This document shows positions 11,202-22,080 of a stretch of 64,000 nt of DNA, one piece after another; the stretch's first letter is position 1, and each line of letters begins with the position of its first letter. The notes below the pieces were generated by a model. It was not told the origin of the DNA and did no database searches. It saw only the letters and a program-made list of their open reading frames with translations. Source of the stretch: Doryteuthis pealeii (lineage: Eukaryota > Mollusca > Cephalopoda > Myopsida > Loliginidae); assembly GCA_023376005.1 (NCBI GenBank), contig CM042150.1, positions 74,184,131 to 74,248,130 on the forward strand. The letters are read 5' to 3'. The translations under genes and the position numbers were made by a program.

Positions 11202-11714
11202 TGATGCACCTCTTGTATCCAATTTAATATCCATTCACCTTCAAATAAATCAATTGGATATCAAATTATAATTTAATACAATTTACATGATAAGTCATTC
11301 TGCTACGTGTACATGGCAACTAGTCTACAGAATCCAGCAACCCTTTGTTGTCATTATAAAGGGATTTATAAATGCAAACTAGTAAATCCCCCACACCATA
11401 TAAATCCCTACGCTTTTATTCACCCTGCCAAATTTTAGATACCCCAGGGTTCTATATGGACAACTTAGTGTTTTAGAGTGAAAAAATACCTAAGTTGTCC
11501 ACATAGTCACCATTACTGGTTATGTATTTTTGGAAACAATAAACAAAAACCTGTATACTCTGTGGATAAAAATTTGTAACAATAGATATAAGCCATTTTT
11601 TTCTTCTATAAGTAATGATGACATCATTTTTAGGAAATAGTTGTTTGTGTTGTCCATCATTCACTCAAATGATTCAAACAAATGAACAAGATCAAGATGC
11701 TCTTCATTTCATCA
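11202..11714. other. Unannotated AT-rich interval
   Basis: Nothing recognised; the 63-codon reverse frame at 11,473-11,664 has no familiar motif. Confidence 0.5.
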
Positions 11715-11990
11715 AATGACAGCTTTGTTGTCACTGCTAAAATGCATTGCCTATTTTTACTTCCCGATTCAGCAAATATAAATGAATGTCAATTAGAATG
11801 GAGGAATTCATACTGCTGTCATGTGTAACACCATTTTGCCAGATTGTTGCTCAGCTGCTATGACAAAAAATGTTGATTATTAGTAGAATGCTCCAACCCC
11901 TAATGCCATACTACCAACACCCAACTCTGACATTATCTAATGAAATAGTAAAACAGGATGCATTACTTACAAAGTTTATGCATGTTTTTG
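11715..11990 (+). repeat. R1 unclassified repeat, copy 2
   Basis: Colinear with 6060-6350 at roughly 70 percent by eye, including GAGGAATTCA, TTTTGCCAGATTGTTGCTCA and AAAACAGGA. Confidence 0.6.
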
Positions 11991-12231
11991 ATCATGATTT
12001 TGCTAATGTATAGCCATTAGAGGTAAATATTTTTTTAAAAATAGTGTTTTGTAGTTGAAAACTTGTTTTATCCAATGAGTTTATTGTGTTTCCTGTATCT
12101 GTAGTAGTTTAAATGGAAATAAATAGGAACATTTACTTTTGTAGAATCCTTTGTACATATAGATCTTCTCTACTGTAATTAAATATATCTATATCAACAT
12201 TCACATATATTTATATAAATAAATATTGCTA

Positions 12232-12600
12232 ATGCCCTGTTGATGGGGCTTAGAATGCACAACTGCTTCCTCTGCTGAGGAGTAAGATACCCATTTGAAA
12301 AAATATGTGGAGGGTCTTAGGTATGGCACTAAACTGAATCTAGTGGTGAGGCTCTACTTTTGAGCTCTAAGGAATATAGTCAATCTTTTGTTATACTCTG
12401 ACCTGGAGTGGTAGTACCTGTTAGGGTCCCACTTACAGGTCAAATAGACTTGTTTGAGATAATTAAATGTTTACCTATTTAAAATGATTGTATAGATATA
12501 TGTTTGCATATAACTGGAGATTATAATTGTTAAATTGATTTTGGTATAAAATAATCCAACAAGAATTGACATACCACAAAACCAACCAACCAACCAGCAT
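12232..12600 (+). mobile_element. U retroposon, diverged copy
   Basis: Starts GCCCTGTTGATGGGGCTTAG, contains GGCACTAAACTGAATCTAG, CTGACCTGGAGTGGTAGTAC and TGTTAGGGTCCCA, and ends GACATACCACAAAACCAAC then CCAACCAACC. The coding-like 5' block of the 10.6-kb copy is largely deleted. Confidence 0.75.
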
Positions 12601-13290
12601 CATTTCTTATATGAAAACTAACACACATAAACATAATTATAAACATCCATGTCCCAAAAAAAGAAAAAATCAAATCTATATCTCTACACTCATTGACTCA
12701 TATAAATTTCTGCTGATAACTATAAGCAGACATATGCTAATATTTATGCATAAACACAGATAACCACCTCACACAAAATCAAAGACATACTTTAGCTCAG
12801 CTGTACACATATCTTTATTTATCTCCATATAGAAAAAGAGTTTACATATACATATAGCATGAAGTGAAAACCTCTAATACAACTTATCCACCAACCTTGA
12901 GGAGAAAAAAAAATCAGCATAGAAAAATTGCAGCTAAATCAGTGCTTCATGTTAGAATCAATTTTTTTTCTTATTTCTAAATCAAACTTGTCTTTCAGCT
13001 TTCCCCAACCAGTTTTTTTTTTCTTTTTCTCTACCTCCACTTTTCAGAAAGAATAAAAGACAAAATGCCAATCCTGGCTTCTGACAAGAGGTGAATACTA
13101 TGTGATATCTTTGCAGGAAATTGCCACAAAGAGATCTTTCCATTTTTTAAAGAATTTGTCCATTTTTATGAAATATTGGAGGAGTTACTCTGACTTTTAT
13201 GCCAATATAAAAGATATACAATGATAAGGTAGATGCATAGAAAAAAAAAATGGATGAATATATCCATGCTTGTATTTATGCATGCATGCT
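12601..13290. other. Unannotated AT-rich interval
   Basis: No gene or known repeat seen. Confidence 0.5.
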
Positions 13291-13293
<3 letters not shown>

Positions 13294-13340
<47 letters not shown>

Positions 13341-13373
13341 GAAGGCATGCTTTTATGTTTACACACATTCATA

Positions 13374-13411
<38 letters not shown>
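13294..13411. repeat. Two (TA)n microsatellites
   Basis: TA runs at about 13,294-13,336 and 13,377-13,411, separated by about 40 bp. They create an artefactual 109-codon YIYI frame on the reverse strand. Confidence 0.9.
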
Positions 13412-13413
<2 letters not shown>

Positions 13414-13477
13414 AGAAAGAGAGAGAGGAACAGTTGTTAGCATGCAAATGGTAAATAAAATGTATATATATATATAA

Positions 13478-13690
13478 TGGAAACATGCATGGCATAATGA
13501 TTATTGTTATAGACTTGACAAGCTGAGTTTAAATCCTGGATGTAGCTGTTTGTCTTGAATTTCACCCTAATGCCCTTGGGAAAGGCATGAATGATCCATC
13601 TACTCTACACCACAGCTAAATAGCTGGGCATACCTGTCTCTTTAGCCTTAATAATGCAATTAAAAAAGGGAAAACTCTTAATTCAACACC
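13478..13690 (+). mobile_element. SINE-1, diverged copy
   Basis: Head GGAAACATGCATGGCATAAT, B-box region GAGTTTAAATCCTGGATG, central CCTTGGGAAAGGCATGAAT and GGGAAAACTCTTAATTCAA are recognisable in order. The 3' tail is lost. Confidence 0.75.
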
Positions 13691-14017
13691 TGGCAGAATC
13701 TACACTACATTGTTACATCATTCTTCAGTCATCATCAGATTTAGAAAATGTGGCTGGTTCTACATAACCTTTCACCACTATAAACAAATCACCTGTATAA
13801 ACAGTCTAGCAGTTCACATCTTTAACTGAACCATTGGCCACTCATATGATGTGTGCGACAGAGAGCTACTTTACATATATGTACATATATACACCTGCTC
13901 AAATGTTAAAAACCATTATTTTTTCTGCTAGATTTAAAATTGATTTGACTTAAAATATATCTTAGTAGATTTTTATCCAGGATAAATGACAAATCAGTAT
14001 TTGTTATACAATTATTT

Positions 14018-14135
14018 ACCCAACTCCTCTGTCAGGAGCAAGATGGGACACATGGCCAATTGTTAAGCAGAGGCAAGCTGGTTTGAATTCAGAGTTTTCC
14101 TTCTCCTAGACTGGTTGATGTACTAAGGCTTGAAA
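14018..14135 (-). mobile_element. SINE-1, 3' fragment
   Basis: Reverse strand: CCCAACTCCTCTGTCAGGAG, ACACATGGCCAATT and TTTGAATTCAGAGTTTTCCT then CTCCTAGACTGGTTG. This is the tail and distal body only. Confidence 0.8.
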
Positions 14136-14481
14136 TGAGGAGTGATCACTGAATAGGAAGTTGTAAAAGAAGACTACTATTTCTGAATTGGCAAATAAGT
14201 TTAAAAAACATTTTTTTAAGCAACCTGTCTTCATAAGAATGACTTTTCTTGTCTTATCCTTTATATCATCTGTTGTCATTGCTGTGTACTTTTATACCAG
14301 ACAATTGATTACTGTATCGTTTATAGTGAGCTGTCTTCCAATTATTTGCAACTGTCATGATATATGCATAAATAAATGTATTTGCTTTTGCCTTTGCACA
14401 TGATAACCATTCAAATGGTACTATATTTCATTAGAATAGTTATTTTAAATTGAGCATAGGTATTAAATTTAAAAAAAAAAT

Positions 14482-14775
14482 TGAAATAGATCACTAAGTA
14501 GGACTGTGCCTATTCTAGTAGTGACCAACCAAAACAGAAAATTAAGAGGTTTGAATTGAGAGTTTTCCTTCTCCTAGACTGGTTGCCTAACCAAAGTTAA
14601 AGAGCCCAGTCTGCCCTACTATTTACCCATAGCTATAGGGAGAATAGTTTGATTTATACCTTTCCCACGGGTATTAGCACTACGTGAAATGTGGCTTCAT
14701 CCAGGATTTGAACTTGGGTCAACAAGTCCATTTCCTACAACTCTAACCAGTACACCACCACACTCCATATATACA
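14482..14775 (-). mobile_element. SINE-1, full-length, subfamily with alternative 3' end
   Basis: On the reverse strand it runs from the tRNA head (CCATTTCCTACAACTCTAAC complement, B box GGATTTGAACTTGGGTC complement) through the normal body. It ends not in the GGAGGGGTTGG tail but in a different segment (plus strand 14,482-14,535: TTGAAATAGATCACTAAG, GCCTATTCTAGTAGTGACC). The copy at 51,925-52,195 has the same ending. Confidence 0.85.
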
Positions 14776-14812
14776 GTGCAAGAGTATATTTCAAGCATTT
14801 ACATACACACTA

Positions 14813-14826
<14 letters not shown>

Positions 14827-14866
<40 letters not shown>
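14827..14866. repeat. (TA)n microsatellite
   Basis: About 20 TA units preceded by short ACAC runs. Confidence 0.95.
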
Positions 14867-14868
<2 letters not shown>

Positions 14869-15084
14869 TAATGTCAAAACTGCCCATGACTCTAAGTTTG
14901 ACATACAATAAGCTGCACAATTATCAGATAGATATAAGTATTTTGTGGGTAATTTGCCGTTATACTAAATTTTATGATTACAATTGTAATTCAATTTTAA
15001 TTTAGAATAAAGACAAATAACTCCACACAATACTGATATCCATCTAACAATCATGCATCCTATGGTACATGAAACTCAGAGTCA

Positions 15085-16250
15085 TGCACAGTATTTGATA
15101 TTCCAACCATCTCCGTCTCTCTCTCTATTTGATTTGATTCCATACACAGAGAAAATGGAACAAATACTACTAGCATACGGTCTCCCCAAAGAAACGGTTA
15201 CTGCAATAATGATGCTTGACAAAGACATTAAAGCAATGGTATACTCACCTAATAGCGACACAGATTTATTTGACATAGCCACTGGAGTCCTACAAGGAGA
15301 TACATTAGCACCATATATATTTATAATATGCCTAGACTATGTACTCTAAACATCATTAGATATCATTAGAGAAAAAGGCCTCACACTAAAAAAAGCAAGA
15401 AGCAGGCGATATTCTGCACAGACTATCACGGATGCAGACTACACTGATGACCTAGCACTTCTTGCAAATACACCAGTACAAGCTGAATCCCTGCTGCATA
15501 GCCTGGAAACGGCAGCAAAGAACATTGGCCTCTATGTGAACTCCAATAAAACAGAGTTCATTTGTTTTTGATTAGAAAGGAGACATCTCCACACTTGACG
15601 GTAAGCCTCTAAAGCCAGTAGAACAATTCACCTACCTAGGTAGTAATATCTCGTCCACAGAAAGCAATGTTAATGCACAAATAGGGAAGGCATGGTCTGC
15701 AGTAAATGGACATATGTCATATGGAAATCCAATCTCGCTGACAAGTTAAAACGACAATTCCTCCAGGCTGTGGTTGTATCAGTGCTGCTGTATGGCTGCA
15801 CCACTTGGACCCTAATGAGGCACCTGGAGAATAAGCTAGATGGGAGTTGCACAAGAATGCTGTGTACAATCTTGAATAAGTTTTGGAAACAACACCCGAC
15901 AAGGAAGCAGCTGTATGGCCACTTACCCCCTATCTCACAAACCATCTGAGTTAGATGAACGAGACATGCTGGACACTGCTTGAAAAGCAAGGACGAATTC
16001 ATAAGCGACATTTTCCTGTGGAAACCAGCACATGGACATGTCAATGTGGGCCGTCCAGCAAGGACCTACATTGACCAGCTCTGTATGTATACTGGATGCT
16101 GTGCAGAGGACCTCCCGGTGAGTGATAAAGAAGGTTGGCGAGGATTGTCATGGATATCCGTGCTAATTGTGCAACATGATGATGATATATATGATGTTAT
16201 GAGGTTTCTTAAATACTCTGGGATTCTGCAGTAGGATTGCAACATGGTTA
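15085..16250 (+). mobile_element. LINE-A non-LTR retrotransposon, reverse transcriptase fragment (broken)
   Basis: The frame starting in the RT palm gives EKMEQILLAYGLPKETV (about 15,150), VLQGDTLAPYIFIICLDYVL (RT block with QGD..AP), and after one stop codon at 15,347 DADYTDDLALLANTP, the catalytic YADD box with A changed to T. A frameshift near 15,570 leads to ISTLDGKPLKP and FTYLGSNIS; another near 15,690 leads to IWKSNLADKLKRQF, LLYGCTTWTL and KQHPTRKQLYGHLPPIS. A last shift leads to VGRPARTYIDQLCMYTG. It ends in a short GAT/ATG repeat (about 16,177-16,200), a common 3' end in RTE-like elements. 5'-truncated and dead. Confidence 0.9.
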
Positions 16251-16377
16251 GATCCTTATTAAGTTACAGCTCTTTGTTGCCTTGTCTTACCAATTCAACA
16301 GTAATTGGAACTTAGTATGTTTATTCTACATGTCCTCTTCCCCCCCACCACCACCATTGTATAGGTGTAGTGGCCTT
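16236..16377 (-). other. Possible polypurine tract and LTR stub of the Gypsy remnant
   Basis: On the reverse strand, directly after the integrase reading frame, a purine-rich run (complement of 16,336-16,357) is followed by TGTAGAATAAAC (complement of 16,319-16,330), a plausible start of a 3' LTR. Only about 95 bp remain before LINE-A. Speculative. Confidence 0.3.
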
Positions 16378-17160
16378 TAAGGGGAAATTAGTTCCATTCG
16401 ACCTGACCGATTACAGGGGAGCAACCTGGACAATGCCCGGGGTATTTTCATTGACATTGGCTTAAGGTTCCTAGTTTATGTTATCATTCCTTTGGTTTTT
16501 GGGACATCCTCTAACGTTGGTTTAGGGGGCTCAGGCAAAGCACTAGGAATAGGGGCAGGGGCCACTGGTGCTTCAAGCTTCCTGAGGAATTGGTAATTCC
16601 ACAGCGTGACTCTACCTGATCCATCAATCCTAATTCGGTATTGATGATTAGGGAGAGTCTCGACAACTCGGCCTCTTATGTTCCACCGACAGTTTTTTGG
16701 ACGTTGTATGGAGACTATGTCTCCCTTTTGAACTGGTTTTGAATAGTTGTATCTCTCTATTATTAATGCATTGCGTTGAGACAGACTGATCTTGTAGTTC
16801 CGAGCTCAGCTATCTACTTTGCATGTGGTTTATACAACATGGGTTGGGATGTCACATAACTGGTGGTGAAGAAGAAGTTGTGCAGGGGATAGCTTGATGC
16901 TCTAGATGGGCGTATTCCGATATTGGAGAATAGCTCTGGCTGCCTGGTCATTATCCAGGGATCCCTGGGGCCCTGTGTTGCCATTCACTATTCTCTTGGC
17001 TGTCTTGACGACTAATTAAACTCAACCATTTGATTGTGGATAGGCAACTGATGATAGTCTATACCTTACATCCCAGTCCTCTACGAACTGTTTAAATGGA
17101 AGGGATGTTAAGGGTAGGTCACCATCACTGTTGATTTTTTCCGACAGCTTGAGATGACCC
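16378..17160 (-). mobile_element. Gypsy (Ty3) LTR retrotransposon, integrase C-terminal remnant
   Basis: Translating the reverse strand in one frame from 17,159 downwards gives a continuous integrase-like protein of about 260 codons with several in-frame stops and no large frameshift. It reads EDWDVRYRLSSVAYPQSNG, then after two stops VKTAKRIVNGNTGPQGSL, ARAILQYRNTPI, LSPAQLLLH, PTHVV, then GDIVSIQRPKNCRW, VVETLPNHQYRI and DGSGRVTLWNYQFLRK. These correspond to the end of the integrase catalytic core (SS..HPQSNG region), the YR.TP block and the C-terminal domain with its GRV..LPN.QY..R.DG signature. A proline-rich tail follows. The upstream part of pol is missing; a SINE and microsatellites begin at its 5' edge. 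Because of the stops no frame is long enough to attract notice. Confidence 0.85.
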
Positions 17161-17195
17161 ATGAGGCGTTTATATACACACACGAATATATATAT

Positions 17196-17488
17196 ACATG
17201 TATGGAGGCACGTGGTCTAATGGTTAGAGTCGTAGGAAATGGACTCGTCAACGTGAGTTCAATTCCTGGACGAAGCTGTTGGAAATTCACATGGCACTAA
17301 TACCGTTGGGAAAGGTATGAATCCAATTCTCCCTCCAGCTATGGGCAAATAGCAGGGCAGACTGGACTCTTTAACCATGGCTAGGTAACCAGTCTAGGAG
17401 AAGGAAAACTCTGAATTAAAACCTGTTAAACACCGCTGAAGAAATTGACCTTGTGTCAGATCCTGCTCGTGCGGAGGGGTTGGTAGAG

Positions 17489-17500
<12 letters not shown>
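17196..17500 (+). mobile_element. SINE-1, full-length
   Basis: A box CGTGGTCTAATGGTTAGAG and B box GTGAGTTCAATTCCTGG are both good. Body GGCACTAATACCGTTGGGAA, GCAGGGCAGACTGGACTC, AGTCTAGGAGAAGGAAAACT; tail GACCTTGTGTCAGATCC and GTGCGGAGGGGTTGGTAGAG running straight into a TA repeat. Confidence 0.9.

Positions 17501-17520
<20 letters not shown>
17486..17520. repeat. (TA)n(TG)n microsatellite at a SINE tail
   Basis: About nine TA then about eight TG units continue the SINE-1 tail. Confidence 0.9.
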
Positions 17521-17842
17521 AAGTGAGATTCTTGCTCTGATGAGCTACCAAGTGAAACTATTAGTAGGTATATCTGACTCATTATTATTTGCTCTACTTA
17601 GGTATTGAGCACTGTTTACATTTTAGCTTTAGACAATCCTAGCGGTTTATATATATATTTTTGTACATATAAATTTTTTATAGTGTTATAGTGTTAATTG
17701 ATTACTTTCGGTTGGGGCGATCCTTTTGATTTTTTCTTTTTTTCATTTTTTCTCCAGGTGAAGTTTGGTAGTATATTTTTACTAACAAACTATTTGCTGG
17801 GTTATTTTCTTACCGTGAGGGTTTACTAATAAGATTAGTATA
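17521..17842. other. Unclassified interspersed sequence
   Basis: Contains TTTGCTCTACTTAGGTATTG and AGCACTGTTTACATTTT (about 17,589-17,625), which resembles TTTTGCTCTACATTGTATTG and AGCACTTTGTATTTT at about 19,753-19,790. This suggests an interspersed element I cannot name. Confidence 0.4.
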
Positions 17843-18298
<456 letters not shown>

Positions 18299-18919
18299 GT
18301 AGATGACAGAATAAAATCAAAACCAAGTTGTTGAGAATAACAATTTATTCATATATGTTTTGCTTTTACACCTTCATCAGAAAATAGAGTTTTCTTTTTA
18401 AAGTAATAACTGAATTTCTTAATGTGGTCATCATGGAAACAGATGTTAGTTGTTTGGTAGATTTTCAAATTTGCAAAACTGTTCATCTTTATTATGACAA
18501 AAAAAAAGAAATAGCAATTTTGTGGCAAGGATTAAAATAACAAAACCACTTTTGAAGTAGACTTTTTATGAAATACCTTGCAAAATATGCCACAACACAG
18601 ACAAACAAGAAACCTGAAGATTTCTTAAAAAGAGAATATATGAACATCACAGAGCAATGAAGACATATGACAACATCATCAGTTTAGAAAACCATTCAAA
18701 ATAAAGATCTTTAGTCTAGAAAATATTAATGATTAAAAAAAGGTAAAACAAATGAAAACACAAATGCATACAAATGCAATTAATTAACATATCCCTATTT
18801 TTGGCCAAATTGACATCATGAGAAAATAGAATATTGATAAATAGAATAAAAGCAGATTGAGTGACAATAATAATTTTTGCTTCACTTACATTATAGTATA
18901 TTAATGATGAATTTGCTTT
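18299..18919. other. Unannotated interval
   Basis: AT-rich. Includes TTGCTTTTACACCTTCATCA (about 18,360), a phrase that looks like part of an interspersed repeat, but a single copy is not enough to define it. Confidence 0.4.
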
Positions 18920-19085
18920 CTGTGTTTAATGGCATATCAACCTTCATGTGTTATTTAATGCCAAAGTCATCCTTGAAGAAGAACAGTACTGGTACTATTT
19001 AACCCATAGATGGGGGTGAGTAGGTCCATATGTTTCCCAAGACTGTACATCAGCCATTAGCAATCCTCCCTGCATATTAATTATA
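18920..19085 (-). mobile_element. SINE-3 copy
   Basis: Plus-strand text GTTTAATGGCATATCAACCT, TTATTTAATGCCAAAGTCAT, CTTGAAGAAGAACAGTACTG and TATTTAACCCATAGATGGG matches the copies at 21.8, 29.2 and 41.4 kb; the tRNA-like head on the right is mostly deleted. Confidence 0.75.
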
Positions 19086-19493
19086 AATCACAAATAAGAT
19101 AACTCTCCAAAGATATTCTTTAGTTATGTCTTATTATAAATCACAAACTTGTGTTCATATAATTTTCAAATTTCAAAACAACAAACATTTAGGATCTGTT
19201 TTCATGACATTTATGTCAAGAATTTCATTTATTGAAATAACAAAATTTAAAAACTTTTTCTTCTTCCTGTCCAGAAAAGATTATTTCTCAATTGCTTGTA
19301 CCTAAAGTAAATGGACAAAACTATTAATCCCTTCAAACTTTGCTTTTGTGACCTGGATAAGGAAATTTTCAAATTTATCCATTTTCCAAAATATTCTAGG
19401 CAGAGTAACTGATAAATGATTAAACAAATTTTCCAGAATATTATAAAACATACAAGAATTTTCAATCTTCTAGAATTTCCTAGAATATACCAT

Positions 19494-19495
19494 AG

Positions 19496-19539
<44 letters not shown>
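19494..19539. repeat. (TA)n microsatellite
   Basis: About 23 TA units abutting the palindrome. Confidence 0.95.
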
Positions 19540-19542
<3 letters not shown>

Positions 19543-19745
19543 AAATAGATATAAAGTAACCTACTCGAGTTTCATCATCTGAATTGTCAGGGTTACATCC
19601 GTTACACATGTTCATCTATTAAGATAAGACCCGTTTCAACAGACATACGTGGTATCAACTGATATTAATTGAAAACTCGATTAATTCAGCGGATGTAACC
19701 CTGATGATTCAGATGATGAAACTCGAGAAGGTTATCCATTTCTTA
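19540..19745. repeat. 206-bp palindromic element (large inverted repeat)
   Basis: The core arms 19,564-19,601 and 19,690-19,727 are reverse complements at 36 of 38 positions, starting CTCGAGTTTCATCATCTGAA and ending GGGTTACATCCG. The similarity continues outward (TAAGAAAT.GA and TAACCT on the left; AGGTTATCCATTTCTTA on the right), apart from a small gap. The spacer is 88 bp. No coding potential. It could be a foldback or MITE-type element, or a rearranged end of a larger transposon. Confidence 0.85.
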
Positions 19746-19874
19746 AACAAATTTTGCTCTACATTGTATTGAGCACTTTGTATTTTTTTTTTTTCACGGT
19801 CTTAACCCCTGGATACTGTGTGCTCCCAACGATCATACCCGTACCTACTGGTAAGCCACTACTCATACATTAAC

Positions 19875-19931
<57 letters not shown>
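19875..19931. repeat. (TA)n microsatellite
   Basis: About 28 TA units. Confidence 0.95.
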
Positions 19932-19934
<3 letters not shown>

Positions 19935-20118
19935 GGGTTCATCACCACCTATATTATACAAATTTAATCTTTTTAAAATTGAAATATCTTTTAAATAATT
20001 ATTATTAAATCTTCAATAGTATAAAAAATATCACATATAAGATATTTTGCATGAACCTCTTACACATAAGTTGTGCATGAAATAAGTTTATTCTTCATAT
20101 TATTTTGCTCTTTTGTAG

Positions 20119-21048
20119 AATGGTGTCAAGAAGAAAAGAGTTCACTATTCCATAAATTTGGTGCAAACCCACTGAGCACTCAAGTAGTTGCAATTTCTGC
20201 AAGATGGACCATTCCATACATCAGCAAAAATGCATTTGCTATCATATATCTGGACTTTTCATCAGCCACTTCACCAGAGACACACAGCCCTGAGCTTCCT
20301 TGTAGTCACTACACCTGAGAGAAAGCAGCCATTCTTGGAAGAGATCCAGAAAGATATTGAAGATCCAGATTGTAATTTCAGAGGTGCAAAGGGAGCTCCA
20401 TGACTCTATTAGAGATCTTGGTCTAACAAATTTGAATGTCAAACTTTTGTCATCTAGGCTCAAGGAATGGAATTTGTTTGATAAAAGTTTGCAAGTTGCA
20501 AGTCAGTGGAAGTGTCAGCGATATTTTTTAAGCATCTTTACTTGTCAAGAGGAGCACTGCTTTAGCCACAATATACCTGGTCTAAGCCAATTGAATGAAA
20601 TTGTCTTTAACCTGAATAAGTGATGCCTCTTCATTGATATTGAATTAAGAAGCCTCAAAGCTGTGCTGCTTCATAGCAGGAATTATCTTTTCTTGGATTA
20701 TTTGGTGCCCCTCAGAGGAATACAACAGCATGAAGAAATTTTACAAGTAAGTGTCACTTAAATATGGAACATTTTTCAAATTTAGAAAAATATGTACACT
20801 TGTGGAAAAAAACTTTTTTTAAAAAAATTTACAAAGGTTTTTTTGTCATCATCTGAAAAGCAGGCCAACATACTTGTAGATTTATATAGATTTTTATTTA
20901 CATATGCGTACACAGGCGTAGCTGAAGGGGTTGCTATTTGAAAATACATTCCTGGGCCACAAATGAGGGGTAAAAAGCTCCATAAATGATAGTCCACCTA
21001 CAGCATTTCTCCTGAGATTATATATATTTATACAATAACAAATCTCAC

Positions 21049-21100
<52 letters not shown>

Positions 21101-21465
21101 TTTTTGAAAAGTGAAGAGACAAGAAAACTTGAGGTATGATATCTGGGAGGTTATTGGAGAATTCAAAATGATGGCATTGTGTCTCCAAGTTTCCTTTCAA
21201 TCTTGGAACAGTAAGGATGCTTATGTTTTCTGTGAGGATGCACAATGTCAAATATGAGCTACTAGTGAACCCATAGAAGGTGTTTTTCCCACCATTGCTC
21301 ATAAAACTGGAACGTCCACAGCCTTAAAGTACTTTTGAGACTTCTTCTTTAAACTATCTGAAGCAAAAGTCAAAGCTGTTATGTATAAAATTCCTCAGAA
21401 TTTGTTGAAGAACTACACCAAAATGGGCTGCAGGATTTCCCTGTATGTCTTTATCATTGACTAAA
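20119..21465 (+). pseudogene. Decayed copy of a widespread uncharacterised animal multigene family
   Basis: Two well-defined segments. Segment 1 (frame 20,357-20,620, continuing past one TGA to about 20,755): LGLTNLNVKLLSSRLKEWNL, CFSHNIPGLSQL, then, where the family has WRLFIDS, stop-C-LFIDI, followed by LKAVLLHSRN. Segment 2 (about 21,139-21,465): DIWEVIGEFKMMAL, then, after a stop, LKYF-stop-DFFFKLSEAKVKA and LLKNYTKMGCRISLYVFI. I remember these motifs (SSRL.EWNLL, WRLFIDSSK.SLKAVLLHN, WEVIGDFKMV, KLSEAKVKAG, NY.KMGC.MSLK.H) from a multi-copy family found in cephalopods, arthropods and hydrozoans, usually labelled uncharacterised. Segment 1 is bounded by a good acceptor (TTTTGTAG at 20,118) and a donor-like GTAAGTG at 20,747, but it has internal stops. 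The middle of the protein is missing, and a (TA)n tract lies between the segments. Function unknown. Confidence 0.65.
21052..21093. repeat. (TA)n microsatellite
   Basis: About 20 TA units within the pseudogene gap. Confidence 0.95.
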
Positions 21466-21533
21466 TTGGTTTTAATTTTTTCAATTATATCTTTTAACTA
21501 AATTACCGGATACAATTGGCCCAGAATCTTATA

Positions 21534-21534
<1 letters not shown>

Positions 21535-21619
<85 letters not shown>

Positions 21620-21632
21620 GTGTGTGTGTGTG
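21535..21632. repeat. Compound (CA)n(TA)n(TG)n microsatellite
   Basis: About 18 CA, then about 22 TA, then about 7 TG units; the arrangement is itself near-palindromic. Confidence 0.95.
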
Positions 21633-21819
21633 CATCCATCTGTATGTTACTGTAAGTGTATAAAAAAAAAAATATATATATATATATAAATACAAATCTG
21701 TGTGAATGAGATTTTGGCCAAAATGAATTTCCTTCCTATTATGACTATTTCCTATTTCCAAAATCAAAACCTAGCTCCATGGTTGCCATTTGAAAACTAC
21801 TGAAAACATGCAAGAGGTT

Positions 21820-22080
21820 GTTTGCTTTGGTTTGGTTTCATATCAACCTTTGTAAGTTATCTAATGCCACTGCCACTTTTGTAGAATAATAGTAATGGAA
21901 CTATTTAACACATAGCTAAGGGAATAAGGGGGTTCATACCTTTCCCAAGAGTATTCAGTTGGAGGGGAACATAATTGCATGAATGAAATATGAACATGCT
22001 TACTACGATGTTGCAGTCCAGCACATTAGCCATTACACATTGCAACTCTCCCTGCAAGAGGTTGTCTGTCACCCACCTAA
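21820..22080 (-). mobile_element. SINE-3, near full-length
   Basis: Plus strand runs TTTGGTTTGGTTTCATATCA (tail), ATCTAATGCCACTGCCACTT, TATTTAACACATAGCTAAGG, CATACCTTTCCCAAGAGTAT and the complement of a tRNA-like head, GTTGCAGTCCAGCACATTAG then CCATTACAC. Confidence 0.85.

Noticed and set aside
13166..13495. 109-codon reverse-strand frame
   Set aside because: Two thirds is YIYI from TA microsatellites, and it overlaps the SINE-1 boundary.
15670..16044. 124-codon reverse-strand frame
   Set aside because: It is the antisense shadow of LINE-A, whose RT motifs read on the plus strand.
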